Source of the DNA: Lentimicrobium sp. L6
GTDB lineage: Bacteria > Bacteroidota > Bacteroidia > Bacteroidales > UBA12170
Reading direction: 5' to 3'
Length of the DNA stretch: 64,000 nt
NCBI RefSeq assembly: GCF_013166655.1
Contig: NZ_JABKCA010000003.1
Coordinates: forward strand, 62,001-126,000
In this document: piece after piece, positions 15,991-24,929 of the stretch
Numbering within the stretch: position 1 is the first letter of the stretch
Layout: each line of letters opens with the position of its first letter
The notes under the pieces: model-generated
Told to the model about the DNA's origin: nothing
What the model saw: only the letters and a program-made list of their open reading frames with translations
Database searches by the model: none
Position numbers and translations under genes: made by a program

Positions 15991-18206
15991 TGAGGATAAT
16001 AGTATTTATTTGTTCGTTTTTCTTTGTGTTGGGATTATTTGCGCAACAAAATCCTGTACTAAAAGGAAAAGTTACCGAACAAAATAGTGAAGCCTTGGTT
16101 GGTGCTAATGTTTATTGGTTAGGGACTAATATTGGAGGAAGTTCTGATGTTAATGGTTTATTTGAAATTGAGGAGTCTGCAAAATCGAGGACTCTTATTA
16201 TCAGTTTTACTGGTTTTGTTAATGATACCATCCTCATTCAAAATCAATCCTTTGTGGAGGTGGTTTTGCAGTCCTCTGTTGAGTTGAACGAGGTAGAAGT
16301 AGCTGCACGAGTGAAAACTACGAGTATCAATTTCATGGACCCCATAAAAGTAGAAACCATTGGAGAAGAAGAACTCTGCAAGGCTGCTTGTTGTAATTTG
16401 AGTGAGAGTTTTGAAACTAATCCTTCTGTTGATGCATCATTTACCGATGCTGTGACCGGAACAAGGCAAATTCAAATGCTGGGATTGGCTGGTCCATATA
16501 CTCAAATCACTCGTGAAAACATCCCCGATATTAGAGGATTGTCGGCCATTTATGGCTTAGAATATACACCAGGCCCTTGGGTAGAAAGTATCAGTTTGAT
16601 AAAAGGAACTGGAACGGTTGTAAATGGATATGAAAGTATTGCCGGTCAAATTGATGTTTCCTTGAGAAAGCCTCAAACCATGGATAGACTTTATGTGAAT
16701 CTGTTTGCAAACCAAGATGGAAGACTAGAGGCTAATGTGAATTTAAAAACTGATTTGAACGATAAGTGGTCTACAGCCTTATTACTTCATGCCAAGAATA
16801 ATTATAATCGACATGATAAAAATGAAGATGGCTTTTTAGATATGCCTTTAGGTCATAGTTTGATTGCTTTAAATAGATGGAACTATAATTATAATGGAGT
16901 AGTTTGGGATTTTGGAGTAAAAGCAACTATGATTGATCATATTGGAGGGCAGAATAATTTCTATAAAAGTGATATCGGCTCCAATGAAATTTGGGGAATG
17001 CATACCAATACAAAAAGGGTAGAAGCTTGGAGTAAATCAGGATTTGTATTTGCAAATCACCCCAATAAAAGTATGGGCTTGCAGTTGTCTGGAATTTATC
17101 ATGACTTTACAAGCGATTTTGGCTTACGAGAATATGATGCCAAACAACAAAGCTTTTATGCCAATTATATATTCCAAAATACTTTGGAAAACGATGCTCA
17201 CATGTATAAAATAGGAGCAAGCTTTGTTTATGATGATTATCAACAATCTTTGGCTCAAACTCCATTTAATCATACAGAAATAATTCCAGGTGCTTTTGCT
17301 GAATATACTTATAATTGGGAAGAAAGGTTGAATATTGTAGCGGGTTTGAGAGGAGACTATCATAATCATTATGGCTTTTTTATGACACCGCGTTTACACA
17401 TGCGATACTTGTTGACAGATGATTTAGTCATACGAGCATCTGCCGGAAGAGGTCAAAGAACAGCACAAATAATTTCTGAGAACATTGGTGTTTTAGCTAG
17501 TAATAGAGCTGTTTTAGTAAGTGCTGTTGATAATGATAAGCCCTATGGATTAGATGCTGAAGTGGCCTGGAATTATGGTGTAAATCTGAGTTATGAATTT
17601 GAACTGGATTATAGAACTGCTGTAATTAGTTTTGACGTTTATAGAACACAATTTGAAAACCAAATCATTGTGGATTTAGACAGCGATGTTCGTCAAGTAC
17701 AGTTTTATAATCTCTCCGGAAATTCCTTTTCCAATAGTTTACAAGCCCAATTTGATTATGAGTTAATAAACAGGTTCGATGTTCGTTTGGCCTATCGTTG
17801 GTACGATGTTAAGGCAACCTATGGAGGTGAACTTATGGATAAGCCATTTGTATCTACTCATCGTGCTTTTGCTAACCTAGCTTATGAAACTAGAAATAGC
17901 TGGAAGTTCGATGCGACCCTAAATTGGCAAGGGCAGAAGCGATTGCCTTCAACTATGGATAATCCTGTTGAGTATCAAAGAGCGAGTCAGTCTCCTGATT
18001 TCTACTTGCTCAATGCACAGATTACAAAGGTGTGGAACGATAAATTGGATATTTATCTTGGAATAGAGAATATTCTAGATTATAAACAAAATGATCCAAT
18101 TGTAGCTGCTGACCAACCCTTTAGGGAGAATTTTGACGCTTCTATGGTTTGGGGACCAGTCTTTGGTAGAAATATATACATAGGTTTAAGATATAGAATT
18201 AAATAA
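15990..18206 (+). CDS. TonB-dependent receptor, probably for a metal or metal complex
   Basis: 738 residues. Signal peptide, then a carboxypeptidase-regulatory-like (CarbopepD_reg_2) domain (about 20-105: LKGKVTEQ..ALVGANVYW), a plug domain (about 120-230) and a 22-strand-type barrel ending in an aromatic/Arg-rich strand (GRNIYIGLRYRIK). The plug carries an unusual CKAACC motif, giving three more cysteines in an operon of Cys-based metal carriers. It probably imports copper or another soft metal across the outer membrane, using TonB energy. A terminator follows at 18229-18259. Confidence 0.88.
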   Translation: MRIIVFICSFFFVLGLFAQQNPVLKGKVTEQNSEALVGANVYWLGTNIGGSSDVNGLFEIEESAKSRTLIISFTGFVNDTILIQNQSFVEVVLQSSVELNEVEVAARVKTTSINFMDPIKVETIGEEELCKAACCNLSESFETNPSVDASFTDAVTGTRQIQMLGLAGPYTQITRENIPDIRGLSAIYGLEYTPGPWVESISLIKGTGTVVNGYESIAGQIDVSLRKPQTMDRLYVNLFANQDGRLEANVNLKTDLNDKWSTALLLHAKNNYNRHDKNEDGFLDMPLGHSLIALNRWNYNYNGVVWDFGVKATMIDHIGGQNNFYKSDIGSNEIWGMHTNTKRVEAWSKSGFVFANHPNKSMGLQLSGIYHDFTSDFGLREYDAKQQSFYANYIFQNTLENDAHMYKIGASFVYDDYQQSLAQTPFNHTEIIPGAFAEYTYNWEERLNIVAGLRGDYHNHYGFFMTPRLHMRYLLTDDLVIRASAGRGQRTAQIISENIGVLASNRAVLVSAVDNDKPYGLDAEVAWNYGVNLSYEFELDYRTAVISFDVYRTQFENQIIVDLDSDVRQVQFYNLSGNSFSNSLQAQFDYELINRFDVRLAYRWYDVKATYGGELMDKPFVSTHRAFANLAYETRNSWKFDATLNWQGQKRLPSTMDNPVEYQRASQSPDFYLLNAQITKVWNDKLDIYLGIENILDYKQNDPIVAADQPFRENFDASMVWGPVFGRNIYIGLRYRIK

Positions 18207-18228
18207 AGTGGAGAAGTAAATTTGAAGG

Positions 18229-18259
18229 AGCTGAGCAATTTATTTTGTTCAGCTTTTTT
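18229..18259 (+). terminator. Terminator of the metal operon
   Basis: AGCTGAGCAA (18229-18238) pairs with TTGTTCAGCT (18245-18254) over 10 bp with one G-U pair, followed by TTTTTT. Confidence 0.8.
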
Positions 18260-18302
18260 AGTTTCTTAGGGCAACTATCTTCTTGAAAATTACGGTATCT
18301 CA

Positions 18303-18319
18303 TACTAATAAAATTAGTA
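18303..18319. promoter_or_regulatory. Candidate operator palindrome upstream of the LuxC/LuxE cluster
   Basis: TACTAAT-AAA-ATTAGTA, a perfect 17-bp inverted repeat with 7-bp arms, about 45 bp before the first preferred start codon. A TAATTTAG string (18318-18325), one base away from the -7 consensus, overlaps its right arm. It could be a regulator site; no regulator is known. Confidence 0.4.
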
Positions 18320-18363
18320 ATTTAGCTGTGAAACACATTTATCTCGCAATAAATCAAATCTAT

Positions 18364-19635
18364 ATGAAAACTTACCCCCTAAAAACGATCATTGCACAAG
18401 CCAAAATGCTATCTCCATTTTATAGAGATTTATATAAAAATCTTAAAGACGATGGATTTTGGACATTGAAAGATTTACCTTTAACAAAGCAAAAGCCCTT
18501 TTGGCAAGCCAATCAAATAAAAGACAATCAACTCCTTACTGGTAAACTCCACGATGGAATCGTGTTTAAGAGTGGAGGAACCACTGGAGCCCCTAAGTTT
18601 TCAGCCTATACTAAAATGGAATGGGAAACCATGACCACTTCTTTTGGTCAGTATTTTGGTTCAAATGGTTTGAAAACAGGCGATAGAGTAGCAAACCTAT
18701 TTTATGTAGGAGAGTTATACTCTAGTTTTATTTTCTTGAGCGATACTATAGAAAGGTGCCCTGTGGAGGTGACTATTTTTCCCATTTCTGGTGCAGCGCC
18801 AGCAGAATTCATTATCAATACCATGAAAGACTTTGATATTAATGTAATTCTTTGTGTTCCTACTACTATCATGGCCTTGGCCGATCATATTAAAGCCAAT
18901 CATATAGAGGGTATAAAGCTGGACACCATATATTTTGGTGGAGAAACCATGTATGAGGATCAAAGATTTTATTTGAAGGAAGTTTTTCCAGGAGTAGAGA
19001 TTCGTTCTGTTGGCTATGCTAGTGTAGATGCTGGCTTATTAGGTTTTGCTGATGATAGCTGTGCCTTTAATGAACACCGTCAATTTGATGATTATAATAT
19101 TATCGAGATTATTGATGAGGACACTGGGCAGCCTATTGATGAAGTTGGGAAACATGGTAAAGTTTATAGTACTAATCTTAGTCGTTTGCTCATGCCTATT
19201 ATCAGATATCCAGTTGGTGATAATGGCTTTTGGGTGGAAGAAAAGGGTAGTGTAAACAGAAAGTATAAAATTCTAGGACGTTCAGAAGAAGGAGCGAGAA
19301 TAGGCCCTGTCACTTTTTATGTGGAGGATTTTCAGCATATCTTAAGTCAATTCGAAAGTGAGTTCTCTGTTTCTAATTCGCAAATGCTAATAGAACATTT
19401 CGATCACAAAGATTGCTTGACGCTAAAAATAGCCGTTCATGAAAAACCTAATGATATTCACCTGATGAATGAGGCTATCATACAAATGGTTTACAAGGAA
19501 CGTCATATGTTTGAAGAGGAAATTGCTAAGAGAAAAATACAACCTATCAAGATAGAGTGGCTGGATTCAGATCAATTAGAAATCAATAAGCGAACTGGGA
19601 AGCTCATCCAGATTATTGACAAGCGATTCAAGTAG
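18364..19635 (+). CDS. PaaK-like adenylate-forming ligase
   Basis: 423 residues from ATG 18364 (an in-frame TTG at 18283 would add 27 residues not typical of the family). The adenylation motif is FKSGGTTGAPKFS; YFGGETM and a C-terminal GKLIQIIDKR follow. It resembles the phenylacetate-CoA ligase/F390 synthetase branch of adenylating enzymes, which activate carboxylates as acyl-AMP. It is paralogous to the C-terminal half of the LuxC fusion two genes downstream: same SGGTTGxPK context and same GKLxxIIDKR ending. Substrate unknown. First gene of a four-gene operon. Confidence 0.8.
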   Translation: MKTYPLKTIIAQAKMLSPFYRDLYKNLKDDGFWTLKDLPLTKQKPFWQANQIKDNQLLTGKLHDGIVFKSGGTTGAPKFSAYTKMEWETMTTSFGQYFGSNGLKTGDRVANLFYVGELYSSFIFLSDTIERCPVEVTIFPISGAAPAEFIINTMKDFDINVILCVPTTIMALADHIKANHIEGIKLDTIYFGGETMYEDQRFYLKEVFPGVEIRSVGYASVDAGLLGFADDSCAFNEHRQFDDYNIIEIIDEDTGQPIDEVGKHGKVYSTNLSRLLMPIIRYPVGDNGFWVEEKGSVNRKYKILGRSEEGARIGPVTFYVEDFQHILSQFESEFSVSNSQMLIEHFDHKDCLTLKIAVHEKPNDIHLMNEAIIQMVYKERHMFEEEIAKRKIQPIKIEWLDSDQLEINKRTGKLIQIIDKRFK

Positions 19636-19659
19636 TATAAAGCATTAAAACCAAAACAG

Positions 19660-20838
19660 ATGAGTGAAAATAATAAAGAATTAAAAGTGCCAGATCATTC
19701 TGCCTTATCAAAAGTGCAAGACTTATGCGATATTCCTCAACCTTATTTGCAGTCTGAGGAAATGGATACTCTGTTCCTAGATGCTATGAAACAAAGTGTA
19801 GAATGGCATAAAAGTAGAAATCCTTTCTATGACAAATTATTAAAATTAAATCAGATTCAATCTGAGGATTTAAAGAATCTTGAGGATTTACAAAAGCTTC
19901 CCTATATCCATGCTAATTTCTTTAAAACGCATGAAGTACCAACGGTTTCTAAAGAAGATGTTGCCATAACATTAACCTCCTCAGGGACCACTGGACAAAA
20001 AAGTCAGATGTTTTTCGATGATTGGTCCATCAATTCTGGACGGAGGATGGTAGATTTCGTTTATGATTATTATGGTTGGAATACTCCTGAAACTAAAACC
20101 AATTATATAGTTTCCAATTATGAGCCAGAACCAGATTCTACTCGTGGAACCACAAATACAAGTAAATTCTTAACCCATTATGCTCCTGCTAATGATATGT
20201 TTTATTTGCTTCGTTCCAATGGGCGAGGAGGTCATGAATTTGATGCCTTTGGAGCCATTGAAAAATTAAAGAAGTACGAGAAAGAAGGATTACCTGTTAG
20301 AGTGGTCGGATTTCCATCTTTCTTTTATTTTGTGATTAAGCAAATGATGGATTTAGGAATGCCTCCTCTAAAACTCAATCCAAAGTCATTGGTTTTTACC
20401 GCCGGTGGATGGAAAGGATATGCCGACCAGCAAATATCTAAAGCTGATTTTGCAGCATTAGTAGAACAGCAATTAGGAATTCCTGAGAGTCAATGCCGCG
20501 ATGGATATGGTTCTGTTGAGCACTCAGTGCCTTATATCGAATGCCCAAAGCATCATCTGCATGTTCCAATATGGTCAAGAGCCTTTATTAGGGATACTAA
20601 AACGCATGAGGTTATCGGTTATAATAAACCTGGGTTTTTATGTTTCGTGACTCCTTATATCACATCTGTGCCTGCCATTAGTGTAATGATGGGTGATTTA
20701 GCTATGTTGCATCCAAGTGATGAATGTAGCTGTGGTATTGAAACTCCTTTTATTGAAATACTCGGTAGAGCAGGTGTTTCAAAGAATAAAAGTTGTGCAG
20801 TATCAGCATCAGAGTTATTAAAAAAGGAAAGTGTTTAA
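19660..20838 (+). CDS. LuxE-family acyl-protein synthetase
   Basis: 392 residues. The adenylation loop is SSGTTGQKS (residues 107-115); PYIHANFFKTHE, the VGFPSFFYF segment and the DGYGSVEHSVPYIEC region match LuxE family proteins (PF04443). The C-terminal end has NKSCAVSASELL, with Cys379 in the place where LuxE carries its acyl-accepting cysteine (family knowledge). LuxE activates a fatty acid as acyl-AMP and passes it to LuxC. A CSCG motif lies near the end. It lies 24 nt after the ligase gene and 16 nt before the LuxC fusion. Confidence 0.85.
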   Translation: MSENNKELKVPDHSALSKVQDLCDIPQPYLQSEEMDTLFLDAMKQSVEWHKSRNPFYDKLLKLNQIQSEDLKNLEDLQKLPYIHANFFKTHEVPTVSKEDVAITLTSSGTTGQKSQMFFDDWSINSGRRMVDFVYDYYGWNTPETKTNYIVSNYEPEPDSTRGTTNTSKFLTHYAPANDMFYLLRSNGRGGHEFDAFGAIEKLKKYEKEGLPVRVVGFPSFFYFVIKQMMDLGMPPLKLNPKSLVFTAGGWKGYADQQISKADFAALVEQQLGIPESQCRDGYGSVEHSVPYIECPKHHLHVPIWSRAFIRDTKTHEVIGYNKPGFLCFVTPYITSVPAISVMMGDLAMLHPSDECSCGIETPFIEILGRAGVSKNKSCAVSASELLKKESV

Positions 20839-20854
20839 TTCAAGAGGAAAAACA

Positions 20855-23359
20855 ATGAAAAAAGAACATTTATATAGAGGAGAATGGATTTCTGAATCAG
20901 AATTAGCCACTTCATTGAATAGATTAGAGGAGGTCATATCTCAAGATTTATCTATTAAATTTAATCCACTAGTATTATTAAAAGCAGCAGAAAAAGTAAA
21001 ATCAGATATTGAAAAGGAAGTGCCTCAAGAATGGATGGCTTCCTTAATGCTGTCTGGTCAGACTGAACAAGCTGCTCAGCAAACCATATCCGTGATTGCA
21101 AATTTCTTTAATCAAGACGATTTAAAGAAGAAATATATCAGAGAATTAGGAAGTTTAGAACCGTTTATTCCAAAGCGTTTTGATTTTAAGACCAACGTGT
21201 TCGAAGCTTGGGCTCCTCTGGGTGCTCTTGTTCATATTGTTCCAGGAAATGCTGCCACCGTTGCACCACTTAGTGTATTGGAAGGCCTAATGTCCGGAAA
21301 TATAAATCTCTTGAAAAACTCCAGCAAAAATGGGAATTTCCCTCAATTGGTTTTAAAAGCATTAGTGGATGCTGATGGAACAGGACATCTTAAATCATTT
21401 GTTTATGCTTTTCAAATCTCATCAAAAGAGGAGGTGCTTTTAGGGAAATTATATCAAGTTGCCAACGGAATTGCAGCTTGGGGAGGAGAAGAGTCTGTTG
21501 CTGCTGTTAAGAAAATGGCTGCTCCATCTGTTAGAATTATTGATTGGGGGCATAAGATTAGTTTTAGTTATGTGGCGAAAAGTAAAAAAGATGATAGACC
21601 AAGTTTAGAGGCCATTGCTTATGATATCTGTGTGATTGAACAGCAAGCCTGCTCCAGTCCACAGTGTTTGTATTTAGATACTGATGATCAAACAGAACTG
21701 GATGAATTTGCCAATCATTTTTCTGAGATTTTAGAACAGGTTTCCAATACTTTTCCGCAAAAGAATCCAAGCATACAAGAGAGTGCTGAAATTTCTGGAA
21801 TTACTCAAGTCGCTCGTACTTCTGAAGCTCTAGGTGAATCAAAAGTGATAGAATCAAATGATCATATTTGGAGAATTATTGTTGATTATAAATCCTCATT
21901 ACGTCCCTCTCCTTTATACCGTACTATTTGGGTGAAACCTTTGTCCTCGAATAAAATAGTTTCTGTTCTAGAACCATTTAGAACCTATTTGCAATCGGCT
22001 GGATTGGCATGTCAGAGAGAAGAATTGTATGACTTGTCTACCAAATTGTTTCAAGCTGGAGTAACAAGAGTCATGCCTCCAGGTAAGATGCTCAATGGAT
22101 ATGCAGGGCAGCCACATGATGGAGTGTATGCCTTACAAAGATATTCCCGAAGAATAAGCTTAATGGCAGAGGAATTAACAAAGGATATTAGTGACTTTTC
22201 TGAATTAAAAACTCAAGATGTATTGCCTTTTTCAACAAATACAGCTGTGACTACCAAAGAGGATTATTTAGCCCATCATATTTCAGAAGAAAATGCTCAA
22301 TTATTTTTCAAAAGTGGTGGTACTACAGGTAAGCCTAAAAAGGCAGTTTACACCTATGATGATTATCATGTGCAAATGAAAGCAGGTGCTGAAGCCTTGT
22401 TTTCGGCGGGCTTAAATCCTGAAACGGATAGATGTGCCAATCTGTTTTATTCAGGGCATATGTACGGTGGATTCATTAGCTTTTGGAGTATTTTGGAATT
22501 TCTCCAAGCCAAGCAATTTCCTATCACCGCTATCCCCGATTTTGATCAATTAACCGAAAGTATAATAGATAATAAAATTGATACCCTTTTGGGAATGCCG
22601 TTTTACTTATCGCAGCTGTTTGAGCATTCTTTTGAAGAACTGAAAGCTTATGGAGGTTTGGAAAAAATATTCTATGGAGGCGAACATTGGCCCGAAGAGC
22701 AATGTATAAAGTATCAGAAAGCTTTCGGAATAGAAATGTTTAAATCCGCTGTCTATGGTAGTAATGATGCTGGACCTTTGGGCTATGCTTGTTCTCATAC
22801 GCAAGGAAGTGTGCATCACTTGCTCACCCAGACTCAATATTTAGAAATACTCGAATTAGATAGTTTAAAACCTGTTGAAAAAGGGGAGGTAGGAAGATTG
22901 ATTTTTACTTCCAAATACAGAAAAGGACAGAACCTTAATAGATACGAAATTGGCGATTTGGGTAGGTGGATTGAAGGAGATTGTCCTTGTGGAAGAAAAG
23001 CACCTCGCTTTGAATTATTAGGTCGTTTTGGCGATATTTTCAAGATGGGACCACTATTTAATTATAATGAATTTGTGGCGGTTTTGGAGAAGGAGTTTCA
23101 TTATGCTGGACAATTGCAACTTGTTCTTGATGTTGCAGATGATGGCCCTCAATCCATATTGATGAGGATAGAACAGAAATATAAATTGAAAGAAACTGAT
23201 GTTCTAAATGCTATTAGAAGGGCATTTCCAACCATTGATGTAGTGAATGAGAATCAAGTTCTGATAGATTTAAAAGTTGATTTTATTGACGAAGAGCAAT
23301 TTGAGCAAGTGTCCACCACTGGAAAATTAAAAAGGATTATTGATAAAAGAACTTTGTAA
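20855..23359 (+). CDS. LuxC acyl-CoA/acyl reductase fused to a PaaK-like ligase domain
   Basis: 834 residues from ATG 20855, preceded by AAGAGGAAAAA; an earlier ATG at 20831 overlaps luxE. Residues about 1-440 are LuxC: the HIVPGNAATVAPLS nucleotide-binding part and the catalytic thiol C266 in QQACSSPQC. Residues about 450-834 are an adenylating domain with SGGTTGKPK at 487-495, YGSNDAGPLGYAC, a CPCG zinc-like motif and the C-terminal GKLKRIIDKR. The combination could activate a carboxylate and reduce it to an aldehyde on one chain. The ligase half is a paralogue of the first gene in the operon. Confidence 0.85.
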   Translation: MKKEHLYRGEWISESELATSLNRLEEVISQDLSIKFNPLVLLKAAEKVKSDIEKEVPQEWMASLMLSGQTEQAAQQTISVIANFFNQDDLKKKYIRELGSLEPFIPKRFDFKTNVFEAWAPLGALVHIVPGNAATVAPLSVLEGLMSGNINLLKNSSKNGNFPQLVLKALVDADGTGHLKSFVYAFQISSKEEVLLGKLYQVANGIAAWGGEESVAAVKKMAAPSVRIIDWGHKISFSYVAKSKKDDRPSLEAIAYDICVIEQQACSSPQCLYLDTDDQTELDEFANHFSEILEQVSNTFPQKNPSIQESAEISGITQVARTSEALGESKVIESNDHIWRIIVDYKSSLRPSPLYRTIWVKPLSSNKIVSVLEPFRTYLQSAGLACQREELYDLSTKLFQAGVTRVMPPGKMLNGYAGQPHDGVYALQRYSRRISLMAEELTKDISDFSELKTQDVLPFSTNTAVTTKEDYLAHHISEENAQLFFKSGGTTGKPKKAVYTYDDYHVQMKAGAEALFSAGLNPETDRCANLFYSGHMYGGFISFWSILEFLQAKQFPITAIPDFDQLTESIIDNKIDTLLGMPFYLSQLFEHSFEELKAYGGLEKIFYGGEHWPEEQCIKYQKAFGIEMFKSAVYGSNDAGPLGYACSHTQGSVHHLLTQTQYLEILELDSLKPVEKGEVGRLIFTSKYRKGQNLNRYEIGDLGRWIEGDCPCGRKAPRFELLGRFGDIFKMGPLFNYNEFVAVLEKEFHYAGQLQLVLDVADDGPQSILMRIEQKYKLKETDVLNAIRRAFPTIDVVNENQVLIDLKVDFIDEEQFEQVSTTGKLKRIIDKRTL

Positions 23360-23361
23360 TC

Positions 23362-24837
23362 ATGTTGAGGGAAGTGAAAATACATATTCCAAATGCTGTA
23401 GAGAGTATTTCTATTAGTTCTGCCTCCATAAAAGAGTATGCGCACCTTGTTGGTTTTAGGAGGAGGGATGCTAATAAAATTACCCAAATCACGGAGGAGG
23501 TTTTGAAACAAATCATAAAGTGTTTTTATTTGGAAGAACAAGTGGACGAGATCATTGTGCACTTGGAGCACATTACAGAAGGTTTGAGAATTACAATCAA
23601 CGATCATGGTATTCCAATGGATGTCGAGAAGATTCAATCTTGTGATGATCATGATCAACAAGGTTTTGGTATGGTCAGGAAAATGCTTCATCAATATATG
23701 AATGTGGTGAGTTTTGAGGCGAAAGGGTTTGCTGGGAATGAAACCATCTTTGAAAAGCATTTGAAACCAAAGAAGCAAATTTCAGAAACCGATGAACATT
23801 CTATTCTCCAAGAAGAATTAGAACATGAAACCCATAAGGATATTTCTGTTCGTTTATTAGACAAGGAAGAATCCAATGCCATCTCAAAGCTCGCATACAT
23901 TGCCTACCATTACAGCTATCCATATGAATTAATCTACATTCCTAAGAAGGTACAGAAGGAAATAGAACGTAAACACATGTTTTCAGCAGTTGGTATCCTT
24001 GGAGATGATAATAAAATCATTTCACATACAGCTTTGGTCTTGTCTGACTCTAGTTCTAAAACTGCTGAAATAGGTATTGCTTTCACCGACCCTATGTATC
24101 GCGGTTATGGTTGTATGCAAAAGCTATGGACTTATTTAATTGATGATGTTGCAGCTAGCATGAAATTGTTTGGTGTTTTTGCTATGGCGGTTTGTTCTCA
24201 TCCTTATTCACAAAAGGCTTGTCATAAGATGCAATTATTAGATACTGCTTTATTGGTTTCAAGGGCTCCAGTTTTAGGTTTTGAAAGCATAGAGGTGGAG
24301 GAAAAGCAAAGAGAAAGTTTAATGATTGCGTTTCGAGTTCTGAACCAACCTGAAAAGGTGACTTTCTATGTTCCAAAGCATCATAAGAAAATGGTTCTGG
24401 CTATTTCGAAGCAATTGGGATTGAATGCTGTTATTGCTAAACATCCTCTTTTTTCTTTTGATAGCAATCATACCTATTCTAACTTGGAGGTTTCTAATGA
24501 TGATGTATTTAAAGTTTCAAATATTGTGCTTAATCATATAGGTAGAGATATAAAGCAGGTATTTGAAGAGAACCTACAAAAATTAAAAAACGCTCGATAT
24601 GAATCTATTTATCTATTCTTAGATTTGGCAGATTATCATACTGAAAAATATACCTCTTATTTTGAAAGTAAAGGATTTTTCTTCGCAGGAATCATGCATA
24701 AAGAAAATAGGATGAATTTGGTTTTACAATATTTAAATAATCAGGATTATCATTTTGCTAGTTTACAAATTGCTTCTGATTTTGGTCAGGTGTTGGCAAA
24801 TTATGTAGAGGCTGAATATGAAAAGAATAGAATTTAG
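23362..24837 (+). CDS. RsbW-like HATPase fused to a GNAT acetyltransferase domain
   Basis: 491 residues, 2 nt after the LuxC fusion. Residues about 1-135 look like an anti-sigma-type HATPase (RsbW/SpoIIAB family): NDHGIPMD (G1-like box) and QGFGMVRKM (G2-like). The N-box, usually with an Asn, reads TEEVLKQIIKCF, so ATP binding may be altered. Residues about 165-300 form a GNAT domain with AEIGIAFTDPMYRGYGCMQ, the acetyl-CoA loop (RGYG). The rest, about 300-491, is a second GNAT-like or unknown region. In this operon it may modify or regulate the reductase system; its target is unknown. Confidence 0.7.
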   Translation: MLREVKIHIPNAVESISISSASIKEYAHLVGFRRRDANKITQITEEVLKQIIKCFYLEEQVDEIIVHLEHITEGLRITINDHGIPMDVEKIQSCDDHDQQGFGMVRKMLHQYMNVVSFEAKGFAGNETIFEKHLKPKKQISETDEHSILQEELEHETHKDISVRLLDKEESNAISKLAYIAYHYSYPYELIYIPKKVQKEIERKHMFSAVGILGDDNKIISHTALVLSDSSSKTAEIGIAFTDPMYRGYGCMQKLWTYLIDDVAASMKLFGVFAMAVCSHPYSQKACHKMQLLDTALLVSRAPVLGFESIEVEEKQRESLMIAFRVLNQPEKVTFYVPKHHKKMVLAISKQLGLNAVIAKHPLFSFDSNHTYSNLEVSNDDVFKVSNIVLNHIGRDIKQVFEENLQKLKNARYESIYLFLDLADYHTEKYTSYFESKGFFFAGIMHKENRMNLVLQYLNNQDYHFASLQIASDFGQVLANYVEAEYEKNRI

Positions 24838-24929
24838 AAATTTTTTAGTCTTAGTTAATAAAATAGAAAGCTGAATATGAAAAATTACCGCTAAATATTA
24901 AAATCTATTTAAAGAATTAGCGTGAATAA

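Noticed and set aside
18283-18363. TTG start for the first ligase gene
   Set aside because: The 27 extra residues do not resemble the family and overlap the palindromic operator; ATG 18364 fits the family N-terminus.
18364-24837. A complete bioluminescence (lux) operon
   Set aside because: No luxA, luxB, luxD or luxG gene is present, the LuxC is fused, and the extra PaaK and GNAT genes are not part of lux operons.
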